Below are positions 12,882 through 30,401 of a DNA stretch of 64,000 bases, in pieces. Source of the stretch: Homarus americanus (Eukaryota > Arthropoda > Malacostraca > Decapoda > Nephropidae); the NCBI RefSeq assembly GCF_018991925.1, contig NW_024742338.1, forward strand, positions 3,268,078 through 3,332,077. The letters run 5' to 3'. A program made the translations under genes and the position numbers. The notes beneath the pieces were generated by a model. That model saw nothing but the letters and a program-made list of their open reading frames with translations, made no database searches and was not told where the DNA came from. Each line of letters opens with the position of its first letter. The stretch's first letter is position 1.

Positions 12882-13506
12882 TACAGAAAGTCCTCATTTA
12901 ACGTCGTGGTTACGTTCTTGAAAAATACAACGTTAACAGAATAAATTTTCCCCATAAGAAATAGATAAAACACGCTAGTTACGTTCCCCAGCCTCCCTTT
13001 GCCCCATAAAATACATTACATGTACATAAATTCAACGGAATTTTTATATAAATATATATTATACATCCAAAAAGATAAATAAACTAATTCATTTTGCATT
13101 GTATTCACTGATGAGCAGAGGTGGAGAGAGCATGTGGTGGATTTAAAACCTCCATTTTCATAGCAAGGCTAATGGTCTTGCATTGCTTCTTCACAACACT
13201 AGCATCACTAACACTTGATGGGTGCTTGGAAGCCATTTCGAATGGTCACAGTACAGTATTTATAGCAAAAAGACTTAAGCACGCACATATGCTGTGGAAG
13301 CCTACAAAGACTGGAGACCCCTTGAGGCGCTCCATGAGAGAGAGCGTAGCATGCCAAGATTAGAAAGGGTGATGCTCCATACAAAGTAGTCAGTGGCGAC
13401 GTTATAATGAATTGGTCGGGACGTTGTCGGAATCATGGGGATCTAAAGAGTAGAGACGTTATAACGAAACAACATTGTCGGGGGCAATGTTAACCGAGGA
13501 CAGTAC
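12882..13506. mobile_element. MITE copy A, GTCCTC..TTAACG termini
   Basis: The left end reads agaaagtcctcatttaacgt. The right end reads caatgttaaccgaggacagt, giving imperfect terminal inverted repeats of about 24 bp. The whole unit is a homologue of 62201-62831 in the same orientation, sharing long segments such as gttccccagcctccctttgc. The open frame at 13121-13363 is not conserved intact in the other copy, so the element is non-autonomous. The termini resemble those of pogo/Tc1-like elements, but the superfamily is an inference. Confidence 0.8.
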
Positions 13507-16500
13507 AGTACCATAAGTACACAGGTCACCACTGATCGTTCATCCTTTTGTGTTGACAAATTTTTTCATATATAAATACAGTACATAACACTGCATGTAT
13601 AACAACACGAAGTTGTTAGTATCAATAACTTTTGGACCATTTACCTGTAATGGTATACATTAGTGTTAAAAGCACTATCTTTCTGCATTCCTATGAATCA
13701 TTTGAACTGTTATGTAAACTGTGTACTGTACTGTAATGTGGTGTACCAGTATCAAAAAAATTTAAAACTTCTAATGTAGTAAAGTACTGTACAGTTTGAA
13801 AGGTAATTGCTTTCCTTTGCTTCTTGAATATCAGTCACTTTACCTTGAATGCTTCTGAGATATGATGGTGGGACAGAAGCAAAAAGCATTCATGGGTCCA
13901 AGTGCTAGTGTACAGTATACAGTACATGTACTGTACTATACAGTACAGTGCAGTGCAGTAGTCTGTACAAGCAGATGACATCCAAACCATGATACAGCAG
14001 CACAAGCACAATTTTGTGTGACAGAGTTAGCCATGTAGAGTATACTAATAGATTAATACTGTAATGTAATAAAAAAAATTGAGGTTGTTTGGGTCAATGT
14101 TGAAGGAAGCGGGAAAATTATCATATTGTACATTACAGTACAGTCCTTGGATCCCCCCAAAAAAAAATCCAACACTGTTCAGGTGCCAAGCATGTCCAAT
14201 ACTTTATGTATAAACATACCAGAAACTGTCACACAACAGTAACAATGCAAAGAAAACTAACAGTAACAATATGAAAAGCAGAAACTGTTGCAATATAATC
14301 GGTTTCATTTTATTTCCATAATGTCCATAAGAGACGACAATACAGGTATTCAGATTCCCTGAACAAAGTATAAAGAAATTTTTTCCGTTCATGTTTGTGT
14401 ACAGTACTGTATTTACAGTGAGGGCTGATTTACAGACACCCTCCATGAGAGATGTAAACTGGTCACCAGAGGGTGATGGCCAACTCATGCTATGTGCTCA
14501 CCCTCTACTATGGCTGTAGAGTATAAAGATGCATGATGAAGTCAATAAAGTGCATGTGCATATACTGTTCAGTGACTAAATAAACCACACTTTGATGACC
14601 ACTATTGAGAGATGATCTGGTGTAAAGTGAGAAACTGAGTTGTCGTACCTCAATGATCACAAGTACAGTACAGTACTGTATAAGCTGTCACCATTATTTA
14701 CCATGCCAATTTTTACTGGTTCAAATATTCCATTTCACGTTAATATATATTTTCATACAACAATGTGTACACACATACACACCACACACACAAAGACATT
14801 TTAATGTTTTAAAGTCACATAATATTATGGGTAATTTGTGAAAGTGGGACAGATTTTGCAGAATGGGAGAGCATACAGTACATGAAACATACATACAGTA
14901 CTTCTATGGGTAGCTGTGCCAGTGACTAAGGATGCTTAAGAACTGCTTTATCCTTTTCCCCCAATACAATACACAACAATACAGTACAGGTATTTACAAA
15001 TAAGTGATTCATTAAGTTATACCCTGAGTAATGATTCTTTCCAAGTACAGTACAGTAAATAGAAATATTCTGGTGTGTGTTTTTTCCATTTCTTTTGAAT
15101 TTCATCTTCACATTTCCTTTTTTTTTAATCCCTGTTCCTCAATATTATCCTCACCAGTGCTGTAGTGTTTGAACCCAAGGAATATTATTTGGCTATATTG
15201 GCTCAACATCCTTCACGCCATGGCTTGTGATCACAATTATTTACCGAGTAAGAAACAATCACCAGGTACTGAAAGCGTTACCATTAGGTACTGTAAACAT
15301 TGCTAATTAATCACTTCATGTGGCAATCCTAAGATTTGATGGCTGGCAACTGTGACCCACCACTCATTTTCTGGCTGCCTTTATCAATCCTCCCATAGGT
15401 CATAACTCTCCAGGCAACACAACTTTTAATTCTATTCATCCCTCCCAGTCTCTGACTTCTGGTCCTCCAACTTCCTATTATTTGGGGTGAGGGATGGTGG
15501 TAAAGATATCAATGGCTTATATTGGCCAATTTATCAAATTTTTCGTTTTCCATGTAGCTATGTCGCCCCCCCCCCCCTCCATCTAGTGCCCAAATTTGAG
15601 TTATATTGCTTGTCATGGTGTGGGGCTCTAACAAGCCACTTTCAAATGGAATATGGATCGTCGCTAAACATGCAAATTCCACAAGTGATGAGCTGGTTCT
15701 TTACCAAAGTGAGGTATGAGCGACCTCTACACCCCATTGTTCATTCCCAACCTTTTCTAGTCCCTTTAATTACAGTAGTCTTCTCAAGAGAATAGGTTTA
15801 GGGCATCCCTTGGACAATCACGGACGGACACAAGAAAAATTTATCGGGCATTTCTGTTAGATCATTGTCACTAAAAGGAGACAAAACTAGAAATATAAAT
15901 TACTGTATAGTATAAACAATACTGGACCCAAGACACACCCTTGTTGTAACTCCTCAATGTACCTGCCATATTCTTCACCTTGTTCCACTAATCTGTTGAC
16001 AATTAATGATAATCCTTTATTTTAATATAAATTTCCTCATTGCTACTTATGTCACCACAAAATCGGGACAAAAAATTACATTGTGTTGGAGTTAAGATGC
16101 AGCCTTCTCTGACTCCCTACCTAACCTTTAACCTTACACTGATTAAAATCCAATAATTAATAAATTTTAATTGAAACAGCAAAAATGTGAGGATTGTTGA
16201 GTTCTTTGACTGATTGTTTAAATGTAGGCATTTGATTTTTTGTGACTTTACATTGCCTTGTGTAAGTGTATAGTATGCTACAAGTTTTAACTATGTAAAA
16301 CAAGGAGAGCTGAGGGTAGGCCTAGAGTGATATGTGGAGACATTGTAGGAAATGACCCCAGGGATAAGAGGCTGCAGGAGACCACACAGCATGGAGAGCT
16401 GTCATCATGCGGTCACAGCTAACCCACGTGTGTGAAAAATGGCTGCAAAATGATGACAATGAAAATGGGGAGGTACTGTACAGGTAATTCTAATAGATTC

Positions 16501-18423
16501 CAACTTTTACAACACTTTTATCTTAATGAATAACTTGGGCCGGGTTAAAGAAATTTGGGAGAGTGCAAATTTATCAAACATACTGATCATTCAACATGTA
16601 CCCAAGGATCAGAGGCTGTGAAGGGGAGGTGCTCATTCAGTTGGTACATTGGATATGTGACCACGTGGGGCATTGCTTGGATCACGCGGGATTGGTTAGA
16701 GTTACATCAGTTGTGGGGGTAGGTGCTTGGGTCAGATTACCTCGCTGGAGTGATAGTTTGGGTCATGTGAGGGATGTTGTTTTGGAATACCCAGTCCAAT
16801 GTCCACCCCCCCCCCCCATACAGCACATCCACTGCTAAACATGGCATCTATCACTAATACTGTATCGTGTTGATGGTGTTCTCAACTGTGCCATACAACA
16901 CCACAAGAACTAAGTGGCTCAGGGTGCTGTCAGGATGCCAAGCATACAAGGGCTGCATAAAAACCAACTTAGCATTTTGAGCATGATAAAAATGCCAAGA
17001 AACTACAGCAAAAATATTGCACGAAGAAAAGCAAATTATATACTGTGTTATTAAGAAGAAAGTTTGCTATGTAACAGGAAACTAGTTTTTCCCCAGATAA
17101 AAAAATATGAGGAAGGAATAGCAGTCAGAAATGGTACAAGTGTCATGTGAACCAGCCCATGATATGTGTGAGTCCAATTCATAAGTCATCACCACTGCTA
17201 GTAGTAAGGGAGACCACAGATTTAGTCTTACATAAAAACAAAAAATAGCTATTATTGTACTGTATTATACTGTATTACTTTTAAAATTTTCACTTCTATT
17301 AATCTGTTTTGTCAGCTTCAATACATATACTGTACACCTATACAGTAACTAACTAAGAAAGGTGTTTGTACTGTACATCATAGCCTTGAGACAGCCTGAA
17401 AACAAAGACACTAAAGGGGACAATTATTGCAATTTTTTTAAAAGTAGCAATTTGTCGACCCTACATCACCCCGATCAGTACAAATTAATGACCTGACTGT
17501 GTGTGTAGTTTATACTTCTATAATTTGGACACTGATTAGGTCCATCCCTGTACTGTACAGGTGTCAACCATTTCACCTCTTTAATTTAGGGTCCTTCCTG
17601 ATCACCTTCATCCCTCCACTATGGAAACATGACCATCAGCTTTAGGGCCTTACGGTAACCCTTAGGCCCCGGATGATGTTCCAGAACGTCCAACTAGCGC
17701 GCCCCGGGTGACGTTCCAGAACTTCCGCCTATTTTCCAGCCATTTTTTTATTTTTGTTTTTATTATCATTTTTTTCTCGATTTAACCCCGCAGGAGGGGG
17801 GGGGGAGGGTGTTACTGCCAGCAGCACCCTAACCCAGGGCTTAAGGGCCGGGAACCAATAGAACTAAAGCCCACTTGTGTTGGGTTTTGATTGTAATGGT
17901 TAGGGTAGAGTTCATAAGGACTGTGGCCCATCTCACTGTGTTAAGATTTGCTAACTACAGTATACCGTACTGTACTCAACCTGATCATGGATTCATAAAA
18001 TGACTGACAATAATCACCATTTTAAATGTAATAATTTATCATTTTGAGTCTCACAATTTCACTCAGTCCTATATATATCGACCCCTCAAAAATATTTCAT
18101 CAAACAATCTTTAAAAATTGAACGACAGCATTGATAAATAAAATAAACTACAAAAGAAAGTTTTGGCGACGGACTGATACCATCACAAGAGTGAAATGGC
18201 GGCCTTCATTTGTATAGGGATCATTTATTGTGTACAGTAGCTATAGTAGCTATGCAGTTTAAGTTGTACAGCTACTGATTTTTAAGAACTATTTTCAAGT
18301 TTTAATTCACATGTTGTACTCATGTCTACAATAACGCTTAATTCACAGATAAATCTATACTGTATATACAGTCGCTGATGCTTTACTGATAAAACTTTTG
18401 TACTGTACTGTATAATACAGTAC
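13507..18423. other. Intronic non-coding stretch
   Basis: No exon was recognised. Many tacagtac/gtactgta words occur (for example 13915-13950, densely). A dispersed-repeat segment at about 16320-16460 (ggtcacagctaacccacgtg) resembles others near 20730 and 60860. A short tandem pair, tgatgttccagaacgtcc and tgacgttccagaacttcc, lies at 17670-17730. Poly-C runs lie near 15570 and 16805. Confidence 0.5.
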
Positions 18424-19053
18424 TACAGTGATCCCTCGGTTAACGAGATTTCGGTTAACGAGTTACCTTCCATAAGATTCTTAACTTCGGTTAAAGAGCA
18501 ATCCCTCGATTAACGAGTTTTTTACGAGCCGACCTCAACATGTTTTCGCTTGCATCTGGCGGTCCACCACCTGTAGTATTAGTCCGCCAATACAGTAATC
18601 GGTTTTAGGGCTTAAATTCCTTACTATTTTAGTAAATATCAAGAAGTTCATACTATTCAATAATTTTAAAAGTTTAATATTCAATTTTTTAGTCATTTTA
18701 ACAATTATTGAACATAATTTAAGATAAAGAAACTAGTTTCTGGCATGCCATCCAGCCTGTTAACACATAAACAGGCGTTAGTCTCTCTCTTTTCAGTGGA
18801 GGTAACATATTGCTTGAGACTCTCTTCAACTAAATGCTTTTTTTCTGTGTTTCCAAGCAAATTATTGGTCATTTTGAAATTTATTTTACATATTGACAAT
18901 ATATAATGCAGTGCAGTGTTGATTTAAAGAAAATAATCTTGAATTACACCAAGAGAACTAAAATTTTATGGGTGAAATGGCGCCATGGGGTGACTTCTCT
19001 TCCACCCCCAATGCCTTCTCTTCTCCCTTCTCCTCCATCCCCATTCTAATTCC

Positions 19054-19087
<34 letters not shown>

Positions 19088-19261
19088 GAGCCTTCTACAT
19101 ACACACCTCAAAGTAAGTGTGCTTTTCTACATTTTTTGTTGAATTTAGACAATTTTCTGTGAGCTGGAACCAATTACCCAAAAACCCATTGAAACAATGG
19201 TTTCGGTTAACGAGCAACATGCTGGAACGGATTGTGCTCGTTAACCGAGGGACCACTGTAC
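18424..19261. mobile_element. MITE-like element, CAGTGATCCCTCGGTTAACGAG termini
   Basis: The left end reads acagtgatccctcggttaac. The reverse complement of the right end reads acagtggtccctcggttaac. Next to each end is a second ttcggttaacgag copy. This gives clear terminal inverted repeats over about 838 bp. The termini are the type seen in pogo/Tigger-like DNA transposons, by general resemblance only. The internal minus frame at 18705-18899 is Lys/Asn/Thr-rich and was not recognised as transposase. A (ATC)n run sits at 19052-19085. Confidence 0.82.
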
Positions 19262-21339
19262 AGTAAAACCTTGAGGAACCAGAACCCATAAATGCACAAC
19301 CTTAAGTTATCTAAAAACGTCACTAACGATTCCTCCAAATTAAGATATTGTGCTGTACAGTACTATACCCTGAAAATTCTCAAACATTCTGAAGTAGTCC
19401 AAGGGAGGGGAGTACAGCAGTTCACACCCACTACATTTGCTATTTTAAAGCTGTTGATAGTGCAGCTGCTTAAAAGTTCACTACTGTACTGATTTTGCTA
19501 GGCGTGTGAAGGATAAAGGACCTTTCTCTTCATAAATTCACCATGCAAACGAGACAGGTCTTATTTTAAGATGTTTACCCCATAACAGAGTTACTGGTCC
19601 AGGGGAAGTGAAACAGCATCAAACAGTGAGAGGTTAAGTGTTCTACTGTGAAAATGATGCTGACACATATCATTATAAACTAATGGTGCTGGTGATAGGA
19701 AGAGTGAAAAAAAAATATGCCTGTGTTTTACAAGATTAATAAATGGGCATGATCACCAAGAATATAACAACTGACTGAGGCTTATACTGTGCTACTGTAC
19801 TGTATACAATGTTCTACTTTTAGGCAGGCTTAAGTGTTTTGGTGACTCTCCTGCTTTAATTTTTATCCCCCCCCCTCCCACCAATTTTTTTTAATAGAAA
19901 ACTTCAAAATGGATTTTTTTCCCTCTGGGAATGAGGAGAATAGTAAAATATGGCACAGTACTATATGTATTTCATAAAAGTAGGTACAGTACAGTACTGT
20001 CAACATCCAAGGTAAGAAACTTTTCAGTCTATTATCAGTATCTTAAGAAATAGGTAGACCAGAGGATATTTTCATAGATAACTTCTTTTTTTATTTAATT
20101 AACAAATAAAGCAGACTGTTTGTTGTGTGCAAATATAAACAACCTGGCTGATCATCAACAGGGAAGGTTGATCAAGGATCATGCTGCCAGAGTTGGGAAG
20201 AGCCCCGGGAGAATGATCGTCAACTAGCTACAGTACACATCACTCTTTAACATACATACTAGTATAAGGCAGAATGGTAATGGTCAAAGTATAGAATATT
20301 TGGGGAAGGTTCTCCATGTGACCACTCCTAAAAGGGGAGTTGATGGAGGGAACAAGGCATTATAGATATGGATTCACTGATAAGATTACCACACTTGACT
20401 CTTTTTTTTAACTGTACTGTGCGTCCTCTCACTCATTACCTCCTCTGAGTATTCAATCCTTAACCATGGGCATTTGTCTTGTCTTTATAATAAAGTCCTT
20501 GTACATATACCTCATACTAGCTACTGTATATCACTTGCATACATCTGCCCTAGAGTAAAGGGTCTTTGTACATCTGACTAAATCACTCTGCCCTGCCAGC
20601 TACGAGGGCACTTGAATGTCTGACATATAATCCCCGGTTCCCATCTCTGTAAAAATGGATTGGTAATAGGGATGGCATCTTGCTGTAAAACTTGCTTCAA
20701 ATTTGCCTGATGACATCCAAGACATTATGCCATCAGGTAATCACAGCTAATTCACGCAAGCGTAGTAAATGGCCGTAAAACAGTGATGATGATGGATGAT
20801 ACAGTACTGTACCATGTTTCTCTTCCTACACATTTCTCATCTTGCACAGATCAACATTACTTATGTCTCATTCACTTTGCTATGCTATTCTTCAAAAATA
20901 TTCTCAGATCTTGCATTTGGTATAACTTAACATATCTTCTAAAAAGTCCACGAGCAACAATCATGTTCAGTTTTACAGGTAGACCAGCTATGTGTTTAGC
21001 TACTGTCAGTATTTCTTCTTTCAGAATCTCTACCTCTCAAAATTCATTTACACCCTATAACTATGGTATAGTTTAACATAGTACGGTAATGCAATGCGTA
21101 AATTTCAGCGTAATTAATATTATGTTCGGTTACCATATATAGGATCAGTATGCCACACAGCCACACACACCAACCCTACCGGAACATTGTGAGGTAAGTT
21201 GCATTTAGCATTTCAGAAATCATCAGACCCATCCTGGCAGATACATTTTAGAGATACAAGTACAGTACCTGAAATTGATATCTGAATATTGTCGTCCCAT
21301 CCAAGAAATTATTGTAGACCTATCACAAATAAATATTGA
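19262..21339. other. Intronic non-coding stretch with dispersed repeat
   Basis: About 20600-20790 carries a segment (gagggcacttgaatgtctga then gggatggcatcttgctgtaa) homologous to 35780-35900. Its right part (cacagctaattcacgcaagc) is homologous to 16420-16450 and 60860-60900. The rest is AT-rich without exon signals. Confidence 0.5.
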
Positions 21340-23365
21340 TCATGACCACCGTCCCTACAGCTAACACCCACTGACCATGACCACCGTCCCACAAGTAACA
21401 TCCACTGATCAAAACCACCGTCCCTACAGCTAACACCCACTGACCATGACCACCGTCCCTACAGCTAACACCCACTGACCATGACCACCGTCCCACAAGT
21501 AACATCCACTGATCAAAACCACCGTCCCTACAGCTAACACCCACTGACCATGACCACCGCCCCACAAGTAACATTCACTGATCAAAACCACCGTCCCCTA
21601 CAGCTAACACTCACTGATCAGACCACCGCCCAGTAACATCCACTGATCATGACCACGCCCCTACAGCTAACACCCACTGACCATGACCACCGTCCCCAGC
21701 TAACACCCACTGATCAAAACCACCGTCCCCTACAGCTAACACCCACTGATCATGACCACCGGCCCCTACAGCTAACACCCACTGACCATGACCACCGTCC
21801 CTACAAGTAACATCCACTGATCAAAACCACCGACCCTCCAGCACACCCACTGATCATGACCACCGTCCCCACAGCTAACACCCACTGACCATGACCACCA
21901 TCCCTACAGCTAACATCCACTGATCATGACCACCGTCCCTACAGCCACCCACTGATCATGACCACCGGCCCCTACAGCTAACACCCACTGACCATGACCA
22001 CCGCCCCTACAGCTAACACCCACTGACCATGACCACCGCCCTACAGCTAACATCCACCGTCCCTACAGCTAACACTCCACCGCTCCCACAGCTAACACCC
22101 ACTGACCATGACCACCGTCCCTACAGCTAACACCACCCGACAATGACCACTGCTAACACCACTGACCATGACCACCGTCCCCTACAGCTAACATCCACCG
22201 CCCTACAGCTAACATCCACTGACTGCGACCACCGTCATGACCACCGCCCACAACACACTGACCACGACCACCGTCCCCACAGCAGCTAACATCCACTGAC
22301 GACCATGACCACCGTCCCTACAGCTAACATCCACTGACCATGACCACCGTCCCACAGCTACCACCCACTGACCATGACCACCGTCCCTACAGACCACCGC
22401 CCTACAGCTAACACCACTGATGATGACCACCCCCACAGCTAACATCCACTGATGATGACCACCGACCCAGCTAACACCCACTGACCATGACCACCGGTCC
22501 CTACAGCTAACACCCACTGATCATGACCACTGCCCCTACAGCTAACACCCACTGACCATGACCACCATCCCTACAGCTAACACCCACCATGACCACCGAC
22601 CACCCACTGACCCCACCGTCCCTACAGCTAACACTCCACTGACCATGACCACTGTCCCTACAGCTAACACCCACTGACCATGACCACCGCCCTACAGCTA
22701 ACACCCACTGACCATGACCACCGGGCCCCTACAGCTAACACCCACTGACCATGACCACTGCTAACATCCACTGACCATGACCACCGTCCCTACAGCTAAC
22801 ATCCACCGTCCCCAGCTAACACCCACTGACCATGACCACCGGCCCTACAGCTAACATCCACTGACCATGACCACCGCGTCCCTACAGCTAACATCCACCA
22901 TCCTTACAGCTAACACCCACCATGACCATCAGCTAACACCCAGTCATGACCACCGCCCAGCTAACACCCACTGATCATGACCACCGTCCCTACCCTAACA
23001 CCCACTGACCATGACCACCGTCCCCTACAGCTAACACCCACTGACCATGACCACCGCCCCCCAACTAACACCCACTGATGATGACCACCGTCCCTACAGC
23101 TAACACCCACTGATCATGACCACCGTCCCTACAGCTAACACCCACTGACCATGACCACCGTCCCTACAGCTAACACCCACTGATGATAACCACCGTCCCT
23201 ACAGCTAACATCCACTGACCATGACCACCGTCCCTACAGCTAACATCCATTGATGATGACCACCGTCCCTACAGCTAACACCAACTGATGATGACCACCG
23301 TCCATACAGCTAACACCCACTGATGATGACCACCGTCCCTACAGCTAACATCCACTGATGTGTGT
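21340..23365. repeat. 35-bp minisatellite CCCACTGACCATGACCACCGTCC..
   Basis: About 2 kb of a 35-bp unit made of tacagctaacacccactgac followed by catgaccaccgtccc. Units vary at the gacc/gatc/gatg position and at aacaccc/aacatcc. Higher-order alternation is visible at 21350-21600, where the acaagtaacatccactgatc and acagctaacacccactgacc forms alternate. The centre (22000-23000) is full of deleted units, while both flanks are regular. Confidence 0.95.
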
Positions 23366-27836
<4,471 letters not shown>

Positions 27837-29080
27837 ATGAAAAGAGCCATCAAATGGAGGTACAGTATTGTAATTTTTAGGGTAAGAGGCTTGTATGGAT
27901 CTAAGTACAACAGCCTAGACAGCACCGCTGCCAGACGTTTGAGAGCTCCCGGCAACACCAACTGATAGGTGACTCACTGAGTACAGCTGTACAGCACTGA
28001 GAGCCAGCACCAAGTTGCTATGAGCATAAGAAAGACCCGGGAAAAATTTACTTTTTCCCACAGATGTTAAAATCCTAAACGGCTAAAAAATCCTTCAAAT
28101 GGCGAATATGAACTCTGAGGGTGCTAAGTCTAAGCTAAAAATTACAGTAAGATCATAGGTTCAGTGTTCTTAGGTAGCTTGAGTCAGAAATCTCCCATTC
28201 TCTGGAATTTTCCACCTGGCAATACTGTACAGCTACAGTAGACACTACAGACCTCCGCTCAGCCTGGAATTTCAGCCAAACCGGACAGCCCCCCCCCCCC
28301 CACCATTGGTCCAGATTAGAGGAAGTTTACTGTATATTTTTTTCACTGATATGTAATTTAGTTGTAATTTTGCTTGAGAAGGGAATAGAGTAGATAGAGA
28401 TGACTGGGGTTCCAGAAATATTATATGTGGCTTACAGGGTTCCTTTGCCATGATAAGGATGGAAACCACTGGACTCTACACAGTGATGCCACAACATGGT
28501 CAATATAGCTCTCCTTGTGATGCTCTCACTCAGGAGAAATGAAAATACAAGCGGCAGTAAAAAGTGTATCACTCATCTGTAGTGCAATATTGCCATAAAG
28601 TGACCCGAGGTAATGCCTGATTGTTGAAACAGCAGCCTCAGGCCTGGGACCAAAGCCCTCACTTGCTCTCACACCAACTCAGTTTAAAAAAAGTTGGTTA
28701 GATAAGCCACATTTTAAGCAGCAACTTTCCACTTTTATATTGTATCCTGTTTCTTCATATATCTGTACAGTAATCTGAAGCAACCAGGTTTCACAGCCAC
28801 ACAACAGAGTTGTTGATGAAATAATGTGTGTTAGATCCCATCAGCCATCAGGTTTATTATTACCTAAAATAATATACTGTATAGTACAGGAAATAAGAAC
28901 TCAATTACACTGTACTAATAACCCACATTTAACATGGCTTCACTTAATGTATGTACATTACAACATAGAGTACTGTACAGTACTGCAAGTGATAAAATAG
29001 GAAACATTCGTAAAATGTAGTTCATGGTTCACTAGTGTACAGCATTACGTAGTCTGGTTGGAAAAACCACCAGAGTATGA
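27837..29080. other. Intronic non-coding stretch
   Basis: No exon was recognised. A poly-C run lies at 28289-28300. The interval 28380-28470 (gaccagg-free, ggggttccag and gtggaaaccactgg-like words) may be a degraded transposon end. The minus reading that leaves the array at 29081 continues as VGPPHSYSGGFSNQTT to a stop near 29045. Confidence 0.4.
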
Positions 29081-29485
29081 ATGAGGGGGACCAACAGGCT
29101 GCATTTGAGTGGGATCACCAGGCTGCATCTGAGTGGGACCACCAGGCTGCATCTGAGTGGGAGCACCAGGCTGCATCTGAGTGGGACCACCAGGCTGCAT
29201 CTGAGAGGGACCACCGGGCTGCATCTGAGTGGGATCACCAGGCTGCATCTGAGTGAGATCACCAGGCTGCATCTGAGTGGGACCATCAGGCTGCATCTGA
29301 GTGGGATCACCAGGCTGCATCTGAGTGGGACCACCAGGCTGCATCTGAGTGGGACCACCAGGCTGCATCTGAGTGGGACCACTAGACTACATCTGAGTGG
29401 AAATACCAGGCTGCATCTGAGTGGAAACACCTGGCTGCATCTGAGTGGGAGCAACAGGCTGCATCTGAGTGGGAACACCCAGTAG
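29081..29485 (-). repeat. Intronic copy of the coding 24-bp repeat (8-residue GGPTQMQP)
   Basis: About 16 tandem 24-bp units (caggctgcatctgagtggga plus four bases) match the repeat inside the large exon at 30790-31450 and lie in the same orientation. In the coding frame they read QMQPGGPT-type units. One unit near 29394 has a TAG in place of a CAG codon, interrupting an otherwise open frame. No acceptor with a good pyrimidine tract or a donor flanks it. It lies about 0.9 kb inside the intron. It is best read as a segmental copy or escape of the exon minisatellite, or a dead or cryptic exon. The opposite strand frame (LHLSGTTR repeats) is a shadow. Confidence 0.8.
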
Positions 29486-30401
29486 TGTACTTGTAGTACT
29501 GTATATAGTACAGTGCCCAAACTACCAGGCCTAGGTACTGATGATGACAAACAACAACCAAAACAGAAGAGGATCACAGCACAGAAGACATAAGACATTC
29601 TTCTTAGACGGAGGGTCATTGTTGCCATTCAAGAGGCCAACATCCTTGGCCACCATGATACAGTATGGTAAACAAAGACACATGCAGGGCCTCAAAAGCT
29701 GCCTTAAAAACACTCCCAAATATTTTTGTTTTGTTTTAGATCAGACCATCCTTACTGAAAATAAAACAAGTACCTGTACAGTAGTATATCTAGCCATAAC
29801 AAAGAAAATTACATTGGAGGTTTGGCAAGGAAAGATTCAAGTTTATTATACTGGAATTATCTCAAAAAGCTGCTTACAAAAAGTATTTCAGCAACTTATA
29901 TTCATGAGAAGAAATTCCTCTCATAAATAAATTTCATGGGAAAAGTTCCCATCTAATCAATGTTATAAAAATTATATTCTGGTTTAGAATACCCACCACA
30001 GTGCCTACAAACATTTTATACAAGAACTTTTCCACACCAAGAATACTGTACAGTAACAAGAATTTCCATTAACCCCCCCCCATATATATATAATCTTCTA
30101 CATGTAAGTTTTAAGTTTCTCAGACAGTTACTAGAACAATGATGTGTGTGTGTGTGCTACAAAGTTATAACGAGTTCATACAGTGTAGTACTGTACTCTC
30201 AAAGCATCAAAGAAATTACAAATCAATTTCTAATGAGCATGGTCAAATGATATGTACAGTAGACATAGGATCCTTAGCAAATTTTCATAACCACTGTAAA
30301 CAGAAATTCTGAAGCAGCCCTAAACACAATTTTTCATAAGAAATTTAAGGTCTAAAAGTTTGGAAAAATTAGTTAAGTTATCACTGAAGGACTGTACTTA
30401 C
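29486..30401 (-). other. Proximal intron next to the large exon
   Basis: Sequence immediately 3' of the donor at 30401. It is AT-rich with a C run near 30075-30082. The plus frame at 29541-29930 lacks splice context and familiar motifs, and no gene is called. Confidence 0.5.

Noticed and set aside
21340..23365. CRISPR-like regular repeat array
   Set aside because: Units are contiguous without unique spacers, and the window is eukaryotic.
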